Source: Azolla caroliniana
Lineage: Eukaryota > Polypodiophyta
NCBI GenBank assembly: GCA_043228905.1
Contig: JBHGNT010000006.1
Span: 19,840,001 to 19,904,000, forward strand
Length of the DNA: 64,000 bases
Direction of reading: 5' to 3'
Shown: positions 1 through 9,528 of the stretch, in pieces
Numbering within the stretch: position 1 is the first letter of the stretch
Layout of the letters: every line of letters begins with the position of its first letter
Notes under the pieces: generated by a model
The model's database searches: none
What the model saw: the letters and a program-made list of their open reading frames with translations, nothing else
What the model was told of the DNA's origin: nothing
Translations under genes and position numbers: made by a program

Positions 1-826
1 TAGCCAACAAAATGCTTTTGAAGCATGTGAACATTGAACACATTGTTTGGGGAAAAGATGCCCTCATTCACCGAATTGCTGGGTTTTATATTTGAGCTTA
101 TTGACTAGGATTATATATAAAGGGAATAACTACTATTTAGAAAGGGTTCTCTTAATTTTATGACTTTGTTGCTACGGCACAGGGCGATTCATAGCCTATG
201 TAGCCATATGTTGTTCGAGTTTGCACCATCCATGCAAAAAACACTAGAAAATCGATCATAATAAAGGAATCACATGATGATTACTAGGGTAGTTCAACCT
301 ATCTAATCCAGATGGTGGGCGAGTTGAATGCATAGGAAAACACAAAAAGAAAGAGAGATGTATTTGATGAGCTCTCTAGGTAGTGGCAACACCGAATCCA
401 AATCTAGGGACGACGCTACCGTAATCTTAATAACTCTTCTAGTATATATGACCATTGACAACCATGTGGTAGTGATAGGAGCTCAAATCATAAACTTAGA
501 GAAGGGTGACAAGAAAAAAGGAAGCATCGTGGCATTTCGTCGCGACAAGTGGGAGATATATGGTTTGCCACTACTACGTGCAGCTGCATTGCAGTAGCAT
601 TTATTTATTTCTTCGCAAACAAGTGGGACGCATATGGGTTGCCGGGATGTTAAAATATTTGTGAAGCACCAAGAATGTGAGAATGGGGGGGGGGGGGGGG
701 TGCTCTCTCGATCATTCGTGATCGAGCCAATGAGAGAGAGAGAGAGAGTGTCTGTGTGTGACACAAGCAATCCAATCACTAGTGACTCCCCCCACGATGT
801 AAGCAAGATTGTATGTGGACGCACAA
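1..826. other. Intergenic / distal 5' flank, no gene seen
   Basis: AT-rich sequence with no convincing coding region; the short open frames have no recognisable motif. It holds a run of 16 G at 685-700 and a GA/GT microsatellite at 732-760. Without the hAT insertion this stretch would lie directly next to the WRKY 5' region that resumes at 5975, so it may be distal promoter sequence of that gene. Confidence 0.5.
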
Positions 827-854
827 AGCACAGCCAGTGTTGCCTTTTGACGGC
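827..854 (+). repeat. hAT left TSD plus TIR
   Basis: 8-bp target duplication agcacagc (827-834) followed by the 20-bp terminal inverted repeat (835-854). The match to the right end stops after 20 bases. Confidence 0.95.
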
Positions 855-910
855 CGTTTTGAACGTTTTTGGCAAATTTAACCGTATATGAAAGTTAATT
901 TTAAAATGAA

Positions 911-928
911 ACCGTCAATCTTGACGGG
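911..928. promoter_or_regulatory. hAT subterminal palindrome, left
   Basis: ccgtcaatcttgacgg (912-927) is an inverted repeat sharing the GACGG/CCGTC core with the TIR. A further half-site, ccgtcaaa, lies near 974. hAT transposases commonly bind short subterminal repeats, so these are candidate transposase-binding sites (inference). Confidence 0.55.
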
Positions 929-1149
929 CATATGTTTTATGAAAACGTAAAAATGAAGGCTTAAAATTTCATAATACCGTCAAATTTTACTAAGACCAAT
1001 ACTATAGTAGTATAGTCCTAGGTAGTAGGAACAAATTGTTCAAGTTGCATTGGGAGTGTAGGAATTTGAAAGGCTCACATATGTCACTAATAACTATGTG
1101 TGTAACAAAAAGGTAAAAAAACTAATAGAGTCTAAATTATGAATCTTTA

Positions 1150-1313
1150 CTTCCCTTTTCCCCCCTTTTCCCCCCTTTTCCCCCATTTTCCCCCATTTTC
1201 CCTGTTTGTTCGTTGCTCCCTCAGCCCTGCACCTTGCTGGAAGCTTGTTGCTCGTTGCCAGCTACTCATAGATTCAACATCTCCTGCAGCAGTCCTCCTC
1301 AACCATCTAAGGT

Positions 1314-1360
<47 letters not shown>
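1150..1360 (+). repeat. ccccttttc minisatellite and (CT)n tract inside the hAT element
   Basis: About five units of a 9-10 bp cccctttt/ccccatttt repeat lie at 1152-1202. An uninterrupted CT run of about 45 bases follows at 1315-1359. Both are simple-sequence expansions in the noncoding left part of the transposon. The rest of 860-2080 holds short open frames without recognisable domains. Confidence 0.8.
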
Positions 1361-2080
1361 ATCCATTTTTGCTGCTAGTCTTTCCAGAATGACTGATATC
1401 ATCTGAATAGTTGTGATTATTCATTCCTGTCTTATATGGTTGTGATATGTGCATCACTCGTAGACTTGAACACTGCCAAACAAAAATTCCAAGAAGCGAT
1501 TCAAGTCACCATTATATGTAGATGGATCCGGAGGCTTTTATATTTCAATTTATGACTTTGACAACCAGCCTTCTCAGTGGATGGATACTATCTTTCTGCT
1601 TGTCTGAAATCAAAGTTAAGAAACTGATCTCTCGTCTTGCAGTTAGAAGACAGAATGTGCACGTTGGTCTACAGTTTTCTAATTGCACCCAATCTTCATT
1701 TTTTTGGACATACTTGGCCAATTTCTTGTATCTTCCTTTCAATTCTGTTTTCACTTTGTTCAGGTGCTTGTGCTACCTCTACTTCCTTTTGCTCTTCTAC
1801 AAAAATGGCTGGAGATTTTGCATTACTCAAATAGTTTTGTGATTGTCATTACTCAAATAGTCACTTAAAAACTAACTGAAACAAGAGGGGGGAACATAAC
1901 ATTTGCACTGAAAAAGAAACAACAAAATGTACTGACCTCTTCCACAACGGAAGCAAAGTCTTAGATAACAAAAACACAATCTCCATGATTAAATAAACAT
2001 TAGTACCTCATAGGTTTCATTCAACTCTCTGCAGAGGATGACACTCCACCAAATTGCAACCAAAAGTTCTCTACTTGATT

Positions 2081-2797
2081 TCAGCCCTCTGTAGTGGAAG
2101 AGACCACGCCAGATGCAACAGACACATTACTTGAATCCAAACCACCAGTACTAACACCACCTTTCCCCTCACCTTGATTGTATACATGCTGAGCAGTGCC
2201 TTGAGAATGGTCATCATAAGTGTTTCCATAGCTTGTCGAGTTTCCATAGCCTTGTTGAGTTGAGGTAGGGTGAGCATAACCAGATTGTGGTGGAGGAATA
2301 GACCCTTGAATAGCATAGTTTGGTGGGGGTTGTATTGGCCCCTGACTACCATATAATGCACTTGATCCTGGTTGTGAAGCTCCATAGCTAGAAGGTTGTT
2401 GGCCATAACTACTTGGTTGTCCATAATTAGTTGGCAACGACCCTTGAGTACCATATCCTTGAGTATTATATCCAGATTGAAGTTGTCCATAACCACCTTG
2501 AGAAGAACCACCAGATCCTGTTGAATCCTCTTGAGGGGGATACCCTGGTTGAAAGGAACCCCCTTGCCCATAGGTTGGAGCAGATTCTTGTTGGTTATAG
2601 CTCGTGAGTTGATGTTGACCATACCCAACTTGTTGACTTGTTTGGCCATATTGATTAAAACCTGGTTGTTTAGCAGCTTCTTGATTAGGCACTGGCTGGA
2701 GATTTTGCTCTTCCGGTTGATTTTTCTTCTCCAGTTTCTGAAGTATGTTGGTTTCCCCTACTTCCTTTTGCTCTTCTATACCCTTTGATTTCTCCAG
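2081..2797 (-). pseudogene. Captured gene fragment: Q/G/Y/S-rich low-complexity C-terminal tail
   Basis: A minus-strand frame is open from just inside a stop at 2798-2800 down to a stop at 2081. The first in-frame methionine is at about 2692 (203 residues), but the open frame extends about 35 charged residues upstream, as an exon body would. The sequence is rich in Gln, Gly, Tyr, Ser and Pro, with repeated YGQ, SYG and GYG motifs. Such prion-like tails occur at the C-terminus of plant KH-domain (FUBP-like) and FUS/TAF15-type RNA-binding proteins. No RNA-binding domain is present, so it looks like a terminal exon of a host gene carried inside the hAT element. A short related stretch seems to recur near 1770-1815. 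The donor gene is not identified; the KH-protein guess is weak. Confidence 0.5.
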
Positions 2798-3588
2798 CTA
2801 TAATATAGGTATATATATATGATGAAATTTCTTCGAGAATTCACAAATAGTTTGTTGTAAATAGGTGAAAAGAAATCTCCAGAAATTCAATCCAAGGAAC
2901 TGAGACGATAGATCAAACCCTAATGGTGAGAGTCTCTATAAATAGAAGACCCAAATTTAGACCAAAACAAGCAAACTAAAGAAGCAAAATTTAGTTAAAA
3001 AGAAGATGAAAGAGAGAAATTACATTTATTCTCTATTTCTCTTTTCCTTTTTTATTTCTTTTATTCTCGACCTTCAAGCTCTGTCCAACTCGCAGTGACG
3101 AAAATACAAACAGCATAAAAACAAACCAACAAATAAATAAATAAATTCAAGGAAAATATTTCCTCTTGGAATTTGGAAGAATAATATCTGTTATTGGGTT
3201 AATATTATTACAAAATACCCTTTGGTGTAGTATCACGTAATTACAGCTGATACCCTTCGTATTTTTGTTCTAAATTCTAATACGTGACTCCCCCCCCATT
3301 CACACCTTAACATCTGAGTTTGAGCCTCGTCCATTGACTTTTTTCCTATTCCCGATGCTCCACTTCAAACCCTTGTTGTTCTGATCCACCCAAATTCTTT
3401 TACTAGTCCATCAAAACTAGTATTGCTCTCCTCTTTAAGGGCAAAAGTTTGGGAATTATATTCATGTAAAATCTCATTGCCCAACAGGTCATAACTAATA
3501 TGTATGGGTTTAATGATGCTAGTGATTGTTTTGAATTGATGGTATGATCTTTTCTTACATGACCCATTGCTTCTTATTCAGAATAATT

Positions 3589-5829
3589 ATGGCTCCTAAA
3601 AGAAAAAACCAACGAACCATCAGTGCGATGTTTGCATGGAAACCACCCAACGATACCAATGACATAAATCTAAACAATGATTTAAATGAGGATATGGATA
3701 TGTTTGGGACTGATTTAGAGAGTTTAACTCGAGAGAGTTGTTCCTCTAATATAACTAAAGAAAAGCCTAAGAGAAAATTCCGTGAAGCATGGAGAGATAA
3801 ATTCCCATGGATAAGATGCATTGTGCAAGGAGACAAAACATTAATGAAATGTGCATGGTGTGAGAAATACGCTAGTCCTGGGCCTTGGGGTCTTGGTTCT
3901 GGATGCATTACTTTGCAACTTGATGCAATTTTGACCCATGTCAACTCAAGTGGTCATAAATTATGTGCATCAAAGTGGATATGTGATGTTGAAGGGAAAG
4001 CAATGTCCATCCCAAAGCATGTATCACAATTAGATGATATTAACAAAAATAAGGTCATAACAACAATGAAACTCATGTACTTTATTGCAAAAAAAGATTT
4101 GTCTATCGCTACATACCAAGAATTATGTGATTTGGCTGTGCTACTAGAGGTGCCTAATATGCCTAAGCAACATGATTATATATCTTATACTAGTAGATAT
4201 GGGGGATATGAATTTTTGGTTGCCTTCGGGAAATATCTTCTAGAAATTCAAAGCTCAAACCTAATAAATTCCCCATACTACTCTTTGATGCTAGATGAAA
4301 GTACTGACAATGGATTAGAGTTGCATCTCATTATGTATGTTACATATTTGCAATGTGGTGGTTGTGGGCCTAAGCAAACTGAATATATGGGTTTGCTGAA
4401 AATTCCCATTGGTAAAGGTAGAACTATATATGAACATGTTAAGCATCTATTAGGCGATCGATGCCTCAACATGAACAAGTTGATCGGATTGGCAACTGAT
4501 GGTGCATCATCAATGATTGGTAGTGAAATTGGAACAGTAACATTAATGAAAAATGATATCCCAAATTTGGTTGGTGTACATTGTATTGCTCATAGAGAAG
4601 CATTGGTTATTTCAGATGTATCTAAAGATATCCCTGAGCTCATTCTTGTAGAAAAAATTGCAAATAAGGTATATGCATGGGCTAACAATAGTACCAAAAG
4701 GACACATGAAATTTTAGAGCTCTTGGAACAAATGCAATTGGATGCTCATAGACCATTACAAATTCATAATATTCGTTGGTTGTCACGTGGTCAAGTCATG
4801 GAAAGACTAGTGAGTATAATGCTTGCAATACTTACTATTTGGAAGAAAGAGAACTTAAACGAGTGGTATAATAAAGCTTGTATCTATAGTGTGCAATTTT
4901 GCTTTTGTATGATGGCTGATGTGTTGCATTTGATGAATATCTTGAGCTTGAAACTTCAAAAAGAGAATTTGGATGTAACTTCAATTGGTGCAGAAATTGA
5001 TATTACAATTTCTAATTTGCGGAGGTCTTTCTTGAGAAATGACACATTTGCGGATGGAACAATGTATTTATCCAAGTTCTTAAGATGTTCTAAAGTTGGG
5101 TTTTTGGAAATAGAGGATAAAGATGGCGTTACATATAGACATGAACTATACTTCAAACAAATTCCTATGGATAAAGCAAGTCAAAATGATCCAAATCCCA
5201 ATATTGCAAAATCTAAGGGAATGAGGCCATTTATAGATAGATCACTTGAAAGTTGTATTAAACTATCTCAAAATTATGTGCAAAATGTTATTGATGGACT
5301 AAATGCAAGATTCCCTGACTTAAGCCTCTTCAATGCAGCAAAATTATTCAGCCCATGCCATTATGCAGATGATGATGTGATTAGGGATAGTAAAGCAAAG
5401 ACATGGTTGGGAATTTTGATTTCTCACTTACAGCCAAATGTTGATGTCAATGCATGTCCTCAAATTTCACATGATGCAAAGGCTTGTGAAATGGAACTCT
5501 ATAGGTTTGTTGACACTTTACGTTTAAATTGTGAAGGCTATACTATGCATGAAGCTTGGCGTATGTTTTGCAAAATGAAGGATTGGCAAGATAGTTTCCC
5601 TCATTTGATGAAATTATGGCAAGCTACTTTGGTTATTCCTTCTAGCACAGTTTCGTGTGAGAGAGGGTTCTCTAAGCAAAATCTCATCAAAGAGATGAAA
5701 AGAAATCGATTGAATATAGAGCATTTAGATGATTTAATGCGAGTCTCATTGAATGGGCCACGCATTGAAGAAATACAATGGGATCGTGTACATGAAATTT
5801 GGAAAGATGCAAAGGATAGAAGGATATAA
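3589..5829 (+). CDS. hAT-family transposase (746 aa)
   Basis: Cut-and-paste transposase that would act in the nucleus on the TIRs of this element. The start at 3589 (MAPKRK...) gives 746 residues and a basic N-terminus; an upstream ATG at 3544 in the same frame would add 15 hydrophobic residues and is less likely. Visible in order: a zinc-finger-like segment at about 75-126 (CAWC at 88-91, H123, C126); an RNase H-like core with D236 (MLDEST) and D304 (ATDGAS), followed by VHCIAH at 330-335; an RWLSR motif near 396-400; a long helical insertion; and the C-terminal dimerisation region with CERGFSK at 690-696, where E691 is the likely third catalytic residue. The arrangement resembles the DUF4371/ZNF862-like branch of hAT (family knowledge). 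No stop or frameshift is present, which supports a functional protein. Confidence 0.92.
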   Translation: MAPKRKNQRTISAMFAWKPPNDTNDINLNNDLNEDMDMFGTDLESLTRESCSSNITKEKPKRKFREAWRDKFPWIRCIVQGDKTLMKCAWCEKYASPGPWGLGSGCITLQLDAILTHVNSSGHKLCASKWICDVEGKAMSIPKHVSQLDDINKNKVITTMKLMYFIAKKDLSIATYQELCDLAVLLEVPNMPKQHDYISYTSRYGGYEFLVAFGKYLLEIQSSNLINSPYYSLMLDESTDNGLELHLIMYVTYLQCGGCGPKQTEYMGLLKIPIGKGRTIYEHVKHLLGDRCLNMNKLIGLATDGASSMIGSEIGTVTLMKNDIPNLVGVHCIAHREALVISDVSKDIPELILVEKIANKVYAWANNSTKRTHEILELLEQMQLDAHRPLQIHNIRWLSRGQVMERLVSIMLAILTIWKKENLNEWYNKACIYSVQFCFCMMADVLHLMNILSLKLQKENLDVTSIGAEIDITISNLRRSFLRNDTFADGTMYLSKFLRCSKVGFLEIEDKDGVTYRHELYFKQIPMDKASQNDPNPNIAKSKGMRPFIDRSLESCIKLSQNYVQNVIDGLNARFPDLSLFNAAKLFSPCHYADDDVIRDSKAKTWLGILISHLQPNVDVNACPQISHDAKACEMELYRFVDTLRLNCEGYTMHEAWRMFCKMKDWQDSFPHLMKLWQATLVIPSSTVSCERGFSKQNLIKEMKRNRLNIEHLDDLMRVSLNGPRIEEIQWDRVHEIWKDAKDRRI

Positions 5830-5889
5830 TATATTGTTTCGTACAAATATTCGATGTATTTACTTTTTGAAGGGCATTTTTTTTGACAA

Positions 5890-5906
5890 ACCGTCAATTT
5901 GACGGG
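5890..5906. promoter_or_regulatory. hAT subterminal palindrome, right
   Basis: ccgtcaatttgacgg (5891-5905) mirrors the left subterminal palindrome with one base less in the centre. A degenerate copy (accgttctcatgacaggc) follows near 5922. Confidence 0.55.
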
Positions 5907-5946
5907 CAAAATTTTTGGAATACCGTTCTCATGACAGGCAATGTTA

Positions 5947-5974
5947 GCCGTCAAAAGGCAACACTGAGCACAGC
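5947..5974 (-). repeat. hAT right TIR plus TSD
   Basis: 20-bp terminal inverted repeat (5947-5966), exact reverse complement of the left TIR, followed by agcacagc (5967-5974), identical to the left target duplication. Confidence 0.95.
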
Positions 5975-6222
5975 TAATTCCACAAGGCAATGGATGTAGG
6001 CTACACACACACACACACTCTCTCTCTCTACACACACACACTCTTTCTCTCTCTACACACACACACACACAAACACACACACTCTTTCTCTCTCTCTCTC
6101 ATGACACATTCTCTTACCTCTACCACTACACGCACACACACACACACGCTCTCTCTCTCTCTCTCATTCTCTCACCGCGTTTCTTTCTTTCGCCAGCACA
6201 CAAACCAACGAATCCCACTTGC

Positions 6223-6257
<35 letters not shown>

Positions 6258-6395
6258 TCTCTCTCTCCCTCTCTCTCCCTCTCTCTCTCTAGCCACGGCT
6301 TGACACGTGCCGAGCCTGGCCACCCTCCACCCCTCCTTCCTCAAGGGCCCAGAGAAGATAATAAAACAAAACACCAAAAAGAAATCCCCAGATAC

Positions 6396-6442
<47 letters not shown>

Positions 6443-6543
6443 GAGTATGAAAACCAGAGCTCTCTCTCTCTACAAAAACAAAAGACTCTCTCTCTCTCTC
6501 TCTACAAAAACAAAAATCTCTCTCCCTCTCTACAAAAACAAAA

Positions 6544-6581
<38 letters not shown>

Positions 6582-6582
6582 G
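5975..6582 (+). promoter_or_regulatory. Microsatellite-rich proximal promoter / 5' UTR of the WRKY gene
   Basis: Alternating (CA)n and (CT)n tracts cover most of 6001-6290. At 6390-6582 there are CT runs separated by a repeated tacaaaaacaaaa motif (near 6471, 6505, 6530). The last CT run ends four bases before the ATG. CT-rich leaders are common in plant 5' UTRs. No TATA box was confidently placed. The hAT element ends at 5966, so everything upstream of here has been displaced by about 5.1 kb. Confidence 0.6.
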
Positions 6583-9528
6583 ATGGCTGATTCAGCTCAA
6601 TATAACACTTGTTCTGATGGGCCTTACAGACCTGATTACCTTCCTCTTCTTCAAATTCCTCCTCCTTCTCCTCCTTCATCTCTGAATCCACCAGAAGAAG
6701 CAGCGCCGCCCCTCCATCTCATGCGGCCTTCTTCCACCACCGCCTGTATTGCTCCCCCTCCCCCTTCACCTCCCCATTACCTCTCCTCCTCCTCCTCCTC
6801 CTCCTCTTCTGCTCCTCCTCCTCCTCCGCCATTCCATCCATCTCCGCCGCCCTCCTCCCTTTCTTCCATGCAATTCAACCCCCTCTCTTCTTCCTCCTCC
6901 TCCCATGGCTCTGATCCTTTCCTCGAATCCCTTAACGACCCCATATCCTGGCCCTTCTGGAGCCAATACTGCCTGCAGACCTTGGACGATCACGACAGGC
7001 TGGCCCTCCATTCCATGAACAGTCATGATGGTGACTATCTCGGAGAACTGGTCACACCTCCTCCTCCTCCTCCGCCGCCGCCGCAGATCAAGAGCTGGAA
7101 TGGCTCAACCAATACTATTGCTGGCCTGCCCCCGCTCCCTCTCCCTCTCCCTCTCCCTCTCCCTGTGCCTGCAAGTAGCTTCTCCAGGTGCCTGCAGGAG
7201 GGCATGAACATGGACGACATGGATTACAAGAACCTGCTTTTCGAGCAATTCCTGAGATGCGGAAGCAGTAATTCTGCCGACAGTAGCGCTAATCATTATT
7301 CGAAGAAGAACGGGCCGGATCAAGCGGTCCGCACAGGCAGGGCACAGACAGACAGGGACCGATCTAGCGACGGCAGAGCGGGAGGGGCGTCCGTACAGGT
7401 CGGCGGCGGCTCTAGGGCGCAGCAGGACGGCGGAGCGGCCGTACGCCTGGGGGGAGGGGGGTCCGTACAGGGATCGGGTGGGGACGGCGCGCAGCCGGAC
7501 ACGCCTGCGAATTCGTCGCTCTCAAATTCGAGCTTATCTAGTGGTGGTGGTGGTGGTGGTGGTGGTAGAGCAGGAGCAGGGTTATTGAGGAATGTTCGGA
7601 GAAAGCAGGATGCAGGAGAACAGCAGGAGGAGGATGAAGAAGCAGAAGCAGAAGATGAAGATGATGAAGAAGAAGAAGAAGAAGAGGAGGAGGAGGATGG
7701 AGTATGTAATGAAGCTGTGAATGGAGAGGATGGAGGAGGTGTGCAGGCGGCGGAAGCTATGGCGGCGGAAGCTATGGCGGCGGCGGAATCGACACAGAAG
7801 AAGAAGACGTAAGGGAACCTCTTCTCCACGTCACAATTTCTGATAATAATAATAATAATTTTAATATTAATATTAATTTTGTTAAACAAAAAAAGAAGAC
7901 AGATATTTCAAGGCTACTTCATTTCTCATTCCACACTCGATGGATTGTTGTCCGCTTCCCGAAAGATAGATAGATACACACCACGCGTGACCCAACATTT
8001 GCATTGCCTCTCGGACACATACCTAATGGCCTAGAAAACATATGGCCCAAGACATTTATTGCATGGTTCATGTTAAGAGTTTTTCGGCAAGTTTGTACCG
8101 GTTGTGGTGGCTCTTAAAACATAACAAGTTTCTTTGATTCTTTCCAATCATCTTGATATCCTTACCTTATTGGGCTGCCTCACTTACGAAAAGCTCGTAA
8201 TGTTTTAGGTTGTGGCGTGACGAGCCCCTTTAATGTCGACTGCACCCACTTGCACCTACATAGAATTGACTTACTACTGGTTCGCGGATCAATAAGCTCG
8301 CAATGTTAGGGATAGGGTCGACAAACATCCCCCCTACCCAATCCATCACAAGAGGTCTCCATCCTCTAGAGTCCTAGATTCTTGTTGCATAAGCTCATAA
8401 TGTTATTCGTCCGGGGCCGATAACAACTCACAACAATGAACGCTATAGGGAAACATGAGAGGAAAATTATCGCTTACGTAAGCTTCATCATATTGTTGTG
8501 TGTGTATACAACATCTATCATATGTATTAATCATCTAAAAATGAATAATGTGAATGAAATCAGTTTGCCATAGTCTCCTTTGTATATTAATGTTCGCGTT
8601 GCCAATATGTGCAGAAACACCGAGAAGGCACCCAAGGTGAAAGGTCAAAAGCGGCAACGAGAGCCTCGCGTTGCGCTCCTCATCAAGAGCGAAGTGGATC
8701 ACCTTGAAGATGGCTTCCGTTGGCGCAAATATGGTCAGAAAGCTGTAAAGAACAGCCCGTTCCCAAGGTACTTGCCTACCTTATTAGCATTGTCTAGGAA
8801 AGCAATTTCTTGGTGTGAACACTCACATCTTTTCTCGAAATGCTTTTATATGTTTGCAATGTGTATTTTCTTTTGGCTTTTCTCAAGTTCCCTTGTATGT
8901 TGTCGATATATACAAGTTGATTTCTTTGGAATTGTAAATGGTTTAGATTTAAAATCTTGTTGTGATGATCAATTTGTTTACCCTATAAATTACCAGGAGT
9001 TATTACAAATGCACCAATAGCAAGTGTATGGTGAAGAAACGAGTGGAGCGATCGTTTGAGGATCCGACCATGGTTGTCACCACATACGAGGGTCAACACA
9101 ATCACCACAGCCCAGCACTATTACGTGCTGGGATTGTGCCGCCTATTGGGACATTGTCTTCTCACGATAATGCCAGTCGCCTAAATCAACTCCAGTATGC
9201 AGACATTCTTAATAATGTAATGCCAAACTCATCTCAATTCGCTTTCCCTTCCCAAAATTCCTCACAAGAGAACTATCATTTCCAAAATGATCAACAAAAG
9301 CACTACCAAAACCAACCCCAACACATGGCGAACACATCCTTGCCACGTTTAATCCCTCCACCTTCTTTGCAACAAACTCAATTACGACACATTAACCACC
9401 CCAAAACGTTAGATCAATTCAACACAGGAGGCTTGCAGTATGGTCCAATTAGCACGACCACAAACACGAGTGAAGGACTCCTTGAAGATTTGATTTCCTT
9501 TGGTACTAGTGGTACATTATCCTCCTAA
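6583..9528 (+). CDS. WRKY transcription factor, group IIc type, three exons
   Basis: Nuclear DNA-binding regulator recognising W-box (TTGAC) promoters. Exons are inferred as 6583-7808 (donor gtaagg), 8615-8767 (acceptor gcag, donor gtactt) and 8997-9528 (acceptor ccag). They join in frame to 636 residues. The second intron splits the Arg codon after NSPFP, the conserved WRKY-domain intron position. WRKYGQK is at 445-451, followed by a CX4CX23HXH zinc finger, which places it in group IIc. Exon 1 is unusually long and repetitive: polyproline and polyserine runs, PLPLPL, a Gly8 run, an acidic Glu/Asp run, then a basic KKKT end leading into the basic stretch before the domain. Group IIc members are usually a few hundred residues, so this is long. 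The nearest paralogue is not decided. Exon 3 has a Gln/Asn/His-rich tail. Confidence 0.88.

Larger units (their letters stand above)
835..5966 (+). mobile_element. Complete hAT DNA transposon (5,132 bp), potentially autonomous
   Basis: The ends are perfect 20-bp terminal inverted repeats, cagtgttgccttttgacggc at 835-854 and its reverse complement at 5947-5966. Flanking them is an exact 8-bp target duplication, agcacagc, at 827-834 and 5967-5974. An 8-bp duplication with CA...TG ends is the hAT signature. The element carries an open transposase frame on the plus strand (3589-5829), a Q/G/Y-rich coding fragment on the minus strand (2081-2797), and subterminal CCGTCAA/TTGACGG palindromes near both ends. 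It lies about 610 bp upstream of the WRKY start codon. Intact TIRs, TSD and transposase frame suggest a recent and possibly active copy; activity is inference. Confidence 0.95.

Noticed and set aside
5990-6590. Thr/His/Ser/Leu-repeat open frames upstream of the WRKY gene
   Set aside because: They are translations of CA and CT microsatellites.
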